From positions 124,001-188,000 of the forward strand of contig NZ_WMEA01000001.1 in assembly GCF_021735925.1 (NCBI RefSeq): a stretch of 64,000 bases of DNA, written 5' to 3'. The translations under genes and the position numbers were made by a program. The stretch comes from Loktanella sp. M215 (lineage in GTDB: Bacteria; Pseudomonadota; Alphaproteobacteria; Rhodobacterales; Rhodobacteraceae). The notes below the pieces were generated by a model. That model saw only the letters and a program-made list of their open reading frames with translations, was not told where the DNA came from and did no database searches. Shown piece by piece: positions 61,355 to 64,000 of the stretch; position 1 is the first letter of the stretch; the number at the start of each line of letters is the position of its first letter.

Positions 61355-62080
61355 CTAGCGGCTGGGGTCCGGCACGAAGGTCGAGAAGTCGACCATCGTG
61401 CCAAGGACCTGCAGGTATGAAATCAGGGCATCCATCTCGGTGACCCCCGGCTGGCCGTCGAAGTTGGCGACGGCGGCGCCGGGATAGCGAGCCAGCAGGT
61501 CGGCGGTATCTGCCTCGGGGTCGGCCTGCGCGCGGAAGTCCTGATGCGCCCGGGCGATGTCCTCGTCCGTGTAGGGGACACCGACGAAACGGTGGGTCTT
61601 CATCAGGTCGTCGACGTATTCGCCACTGATCGGGGTGCGGGCCAGAAAGGCGTATTGCGGCATGACGCTTTCGGGCACGACCGATTGCGGATCGCTCAGG
61701 TGATCGACATGCCATGCGTTCGAATAGCGCGCCCCGACGCGGGCAAGGTCCGGGCCGGTCCGTTTGGACCCCCACTGGAACGGGTGGTCATACATGGACT
61801 CGGCGGCCAGGGAATAGTGGCCGTACCGCTCCACCTCGTCGCGCATGGGCCGGATCATCTGGCTGTGGCAGACATAGCAGCCTTCGCGGACATAGATATC
61901 GCGGCCCGTCAGCTCCAGCGGGGAATAGGGGCGCACGCCCTCGACCGTCTCGATGGTGTTTTCCAGCCAGAAGAGCGGTGCAATTTCCACGATGCCGCCG
62001 ATGCTGACCACCAGCAGCGACGCCGCCAGCAGCAGCGTCGGGCTTTTTTCAAGAATCGCGTGTTTGTCGAGAATGGACAT
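61355..62080 (-). CDS. ccoO: cbb3 oxidase subunit II, monoheme cytochrome c CcoO
   Basis: A 241-residue cytochrome with an N-terminal anchor ([20 protein letters not shown], about 16-35) and the heme site [16 protein letters not shown] (about 76). The conserved [20 protein letters not shown] follows. Lies 11 bp after ccoN and 9 bp before ccoQ. Confidence 0.96.
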   Translation of the reverse strand: MSILDKHAILEKSPTLLLAASLLVVSIGGIVEIAPLFWLENTIETVEGVRPYSPLELTGRDIYVREGCYVCHSQMIRPMRDEVERYGHYSLAAESMYDHPFQWGSKRTGPDLARVGARYSNAWHVDHLSDPQSVVPESVMPQYAFLARTPISGEYVDDLMKTHRFVGVPYTDEDIARAHQDFRAQADPEADTADLLARYPGAAVANFDGQPGVTEMDALISYLQVLGTMVDFSTFVPDPSR

Positions 62081-62091
62081 GGTCGTGATCC

Positions 62092-63702
62092 TTATTCAGC
62101 CGCAACGGCGTAGCGGGCCGGTGTGGCGGTGGTGACGGGACGCCCGGCGCGGATCGTCATCCACATGTTCCAGACCATGATCAGCGCGCCCGACAGGAAC
62201 ATCACGCCACCCAGGGACCGCACGACATACATCGGGTATTTCGCGGCGACGGTGTCTGCGAAGGCATTGACGAGGAACCCCTGGTCATCGACCTCGCGCC
62301 ACATCAGGCCTTCCATGATGCCCGACACCCACATGGACGAGGCGTAGAGCACGATGCCCAGCGTCGCGAGCCAGAAGTGCCAGCTGATCGCGCGGACGGA
62401 ATGCATTTCCGTGCGGCCCCAGAGGCGTGGCGTCAGATAATAAAGGCAGGCGAAGGTGATCATGCCGTTCCAGCCCAGCGCGCCGGAATGGACGTGGCCG
62501 ATGGTCCAGTCGGTATAATGCGACAGCGAGTTGACCGCGCGGATCGACATCATCGGCCCCTCGAACGTCGACATGCCGTAGAACCCCAGGCTCAGCACGA
62601 ACATCCGCATGATGGGATCGGTGCGCAGCTTGTCCCAGGCGCCCTGCAGGGTCATCAGACCGTTGATCATGCCGCCCCAGCTTGGCATCCAGAGCACGAT
62701 GGAGAAGACCATGCCCAGCGTCGCGGCCCAGTCGGGCAGCGCCGTGTAATGCAGGTGGTGCGGACCGGCCCAGATATAGAGGAAGATCAGCGCCCAGAAG
62801 TGGATGATCGACAGCTTATAGCTGTAGATCGGACGCTCTGCCTGCTTTGGCACGAAGTAATACATCATGCCAAGAAAGCCTGCGGTCAGGAAGAATCCGA
62901 CGGCGTTGTGGCCATACCACCACTGGGTCATCGCATCCTGCACGCCGGAAAAGACCTGCACGGACTTGCTGCCCCAGATGCTGACCGGGATGCTGAGGTT
63001 GTTGACCACGTGCAGCATCGCGACGGTCACGATGAAGGCGAGGTAGAACCAGTTCGCGACGTAGATGTGCTTTTCCTTGCGGCGCACGATGGTGCCGAGG
63101 AACACCGCCAGATAGGTCAGCCAGACGACCGTCAGCCACAGGTCGGTATACCATTCCGGTTCCGCGTATTCCTTGGATTGGGTCGATCCCAAAAGGTAGC
63201 CGGTTGCCGCCAGCACGATGAACAGCTGATAGCCCCAGAACACGAACCACGCGGATTTGCCGCCCCAGAGGCGCACGGCGCTGGTGCGCTGGACGACGTA
63301 GAAGGACGTGCAGATCAGGGCGTTGCCACCGAAGGCAAAGATCACGGCGCTGGTGTGCAGCGGCCGCAACCGGCCAAAGTTGGCGTAGGGCTGCGCCCAG
63401 TCGAAGTTCAGCGAGGGGTAGGCCAGCTGGAACGCGATGAAGGTGCCGACAAGGAACCCCGCGATGCCCCAGAACGCCGTGGCGATCACCCCGGCGCGGA
63501 TGACGCCGTCGTTGTATTCACCCATCGGTGCGGCGGGGGCGGACGCCTCGTCCGTCTGGCGCAGGACGCGCCAGAAGAGGTATGTCGCAACCCCCATCAC
63601 AAGGACGGCATGGACCTGATAGGCCAGATCCCTTGCCCAGTTGGCCCCCAGCGCCGCCAGCAGGATCACGCATCCCAGCAGCGTCAGCTTCACGTAGTTC
63701 AT
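62092..63702 (-). CDS. ccoN: cbb3 oxidase subunit I CcoN
   Basis: Catalytic heme b / heme b3-CuB subunit, 536 residues from [20 protein letters not shown], with GAGGG eight bases upstream. Twelve or more membrane helices; histidine ligands are in [46 protein letters not shown] and [14 protein letters not shown]. First gene of the operon, behind an FNR box. Confidence 0.97.
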   Translation of the reverse strand: MNYVKLTLLGCVILLAALGANWARDLAYQVHAVLVMGVATYLFWRVLRQTDEASAPAAPMGEYNDGVIRAGVIATAFWGIAGFLVGTFIAFQLAYPSLNFDWAQPYANFGRLRPLHTSAVIFAFGGNALICTSFYVVQRTSAVRLWGGKSAWFVFWGYQLFIVLAATGYLLGSTQSKEYAEPEWYTDLWLTVVWLTYLAVFLGTIVRRKEKHIYVANWFYLAFIVTVAMLHVVNNLSIPVSIWGSKSVQVFSGVQDAMTQWWYGHNAVGFFLTAGFLGMMYYFVPKQAERPIYSYKLSIIHFWALIFLYIWAGPHHLHYTALPDWAATLGMVFSIVLWMPSWGGMINGLMTLQGAWDKLRTDPIMRMFVLSLGFYGMSTFEGPMMSIRAVNSLSHYTDWTIGHVHSGALGWNGMITFACLYYLTPRLWGRTEMHSVRAISWHFWLATLGIVLYASSMWVSGIMEGLMWREVDDQGFLVNAFADTVAAKYPMYVVRSLGGVMFLSGALIMVWNMWMTIRAGRPVTTATPARYAVAAE

Positions 63703-63789
63703 TGTCGCATCCCTCGTCGTGGCGGCGCGCGCGGCATGGCACGGCCGGTCCAATCAACGAGGGGTTACGCGGCCCGGGATGGCACGACG

Positions 63790-63803
63790 TTGATCTGGAT
63801 CAA
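63790..63803. promoter_or_regulatory. FNR box upstream of ccoN
   Basis: TTGATCTGGATCAA, a perfect FNR consensus about 95 bp before the ccoN start and 19 bp beyond the fnrL-like stop. It would activate ccoNOQP under low oxygen through FnrL. Confidence 0.92.
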
Positions 63804-63822
63804 CACCGCGTGATAATCACGA

Positions 63823-64000
63823 TCAGAGTGCACCTTCCGCGTCGTCACCCGTCGCGGCCTTCAGGCGGGACGGGTCGAGGACGATCATCCGGCTGCGCGC
63901 GGAGGCATCGAGGATGCCGTCCTTCTTCATCGCGCTGAACTGGCGACTGACGGTTTCCAGCGTCAGGCCTAGGTAGTTGGCGATCTGGTCCCGCGTCATC
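63823..64000 (-). CDS. fnrL: Crp/Fnr-family regulator, probable FnrL, C-terminal part
   Basis: Only the last 58 complete codons are in the window. They encode the recognition helix region MTRDQIANYLGLTLETVSRQ followed by KKDGILDASARSRMIVLD, typical of FNR-type proteins (ETVSRQ contacts the FNR box). The N-terminal Cys cluster that would prove an iron-sulfur FNR lies outside the window. Location next to ccoN and two FNR boxes supports FnrL. Confidence 0.85.
   Translation of the reverse strand, partial: MTRDQIANYLGLTLETVSRQFSAMKKDGILDASARSRMIVLDPSRLKAATGDDAEGAL

Noticed and set aside
1..64000. tRNA, rRNA, CRISPR arrays, insertion sequences, prophage or attachment sites
   Set aside because: Intergenic spaces are short and I found no cloverleaf, repeat-spacer pattern, transposase, integrase or terminal repeats by eye.

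Overview
The window is a stretch of a high-GC alphaproteobacterial chromosome, most likely from the Rhodobacteraceae (Roseobacter group). This is inferred from Flp-type pilins of the 'GAVTVDW' type, two TRAP carboxylate importers, an FnrL/cbb3-oxidase locus with consensus FNR boxes, and the general gene style. No rRNA, tRNA, CRISPR array, insertion sequence or phage gene was recognised. Both window edges cut genes: tldD at the left, and an fnrL-like regulator at the right.

Region 1 (1-7275) is housekeeping: the 3' part of tldD, dprA, topA, the two subunits of a 3-oxoacid CoA-transferase, a small GNAT protein and a convergent secreted lytic transglycosylase. Region 2 (7276-19669) is a Tad/Flp pilus locus. 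It holds two tandem mini-pilins, cpaB, the secretin cpaC, an OmpA-like lipoprotein where CpaD would be expected, tadZ/cpaE, cpaF, tadB, tadC, two TPR lipoproteins, the prepilin peptidase and an AAA ATPase of unclear role. TadE/F/G pseudopilins are not in the window. Region 3 (19709-26005) is a DNA-repair-like trio: an Lhr-type DEXH helicase, an Mre11/SbcD-like nuclease and an SMC-like ATPase without a zinc hook.

Region 4 (26095-43831) is an acyl-CoA catabolic island for an unidentified carboxylic acid. It encodes a TRAP importer (split into two transcription units), a class III CoA-transferase, an AMP-forming and an ADP-forming-type CoA ligase, three acyl-CoA dehydrogenases (two forming an apparent heteromeric pair), an enoyl-CoA hydratase, a crotonase/3-hydroxyacyl-CoA dehydrogenase fusion, a thiolase-fold protein lacking the usual nucleophilic Cys paired with a DUF35 protein, a MaoC hydratase, a hotdog thioesterase and an IclR regulator. 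A shared dyad (consensus about TGnGAAA-N5-TTTCGCA) recurs in the promoter spaces of this island and nowhere else I saw, which suggests one regulon. This is the most novel part of the window.

Region 5 (43953-56011) is a uronate catabolic locus. An apparent ten-gene operon (uxaC, TRAP dctPQM, kdgF, kduI, kduD, uxuB, uxuA, uxaA) is divergent from a GntR/FCD regulator and a 2-keto-3-deoxygluconate kinase, with a dyad operator between them. It would carry saturated and unsaturated uronates (from pectin or alginate-like polymers) to KDPG. Region 6 (56014-64000) is the cbb3 oxidase locus ccoNOQP-ccoG-fixH-ccoI-ccoS with two identical FNR boxes, ending in the fnrL-like gene.
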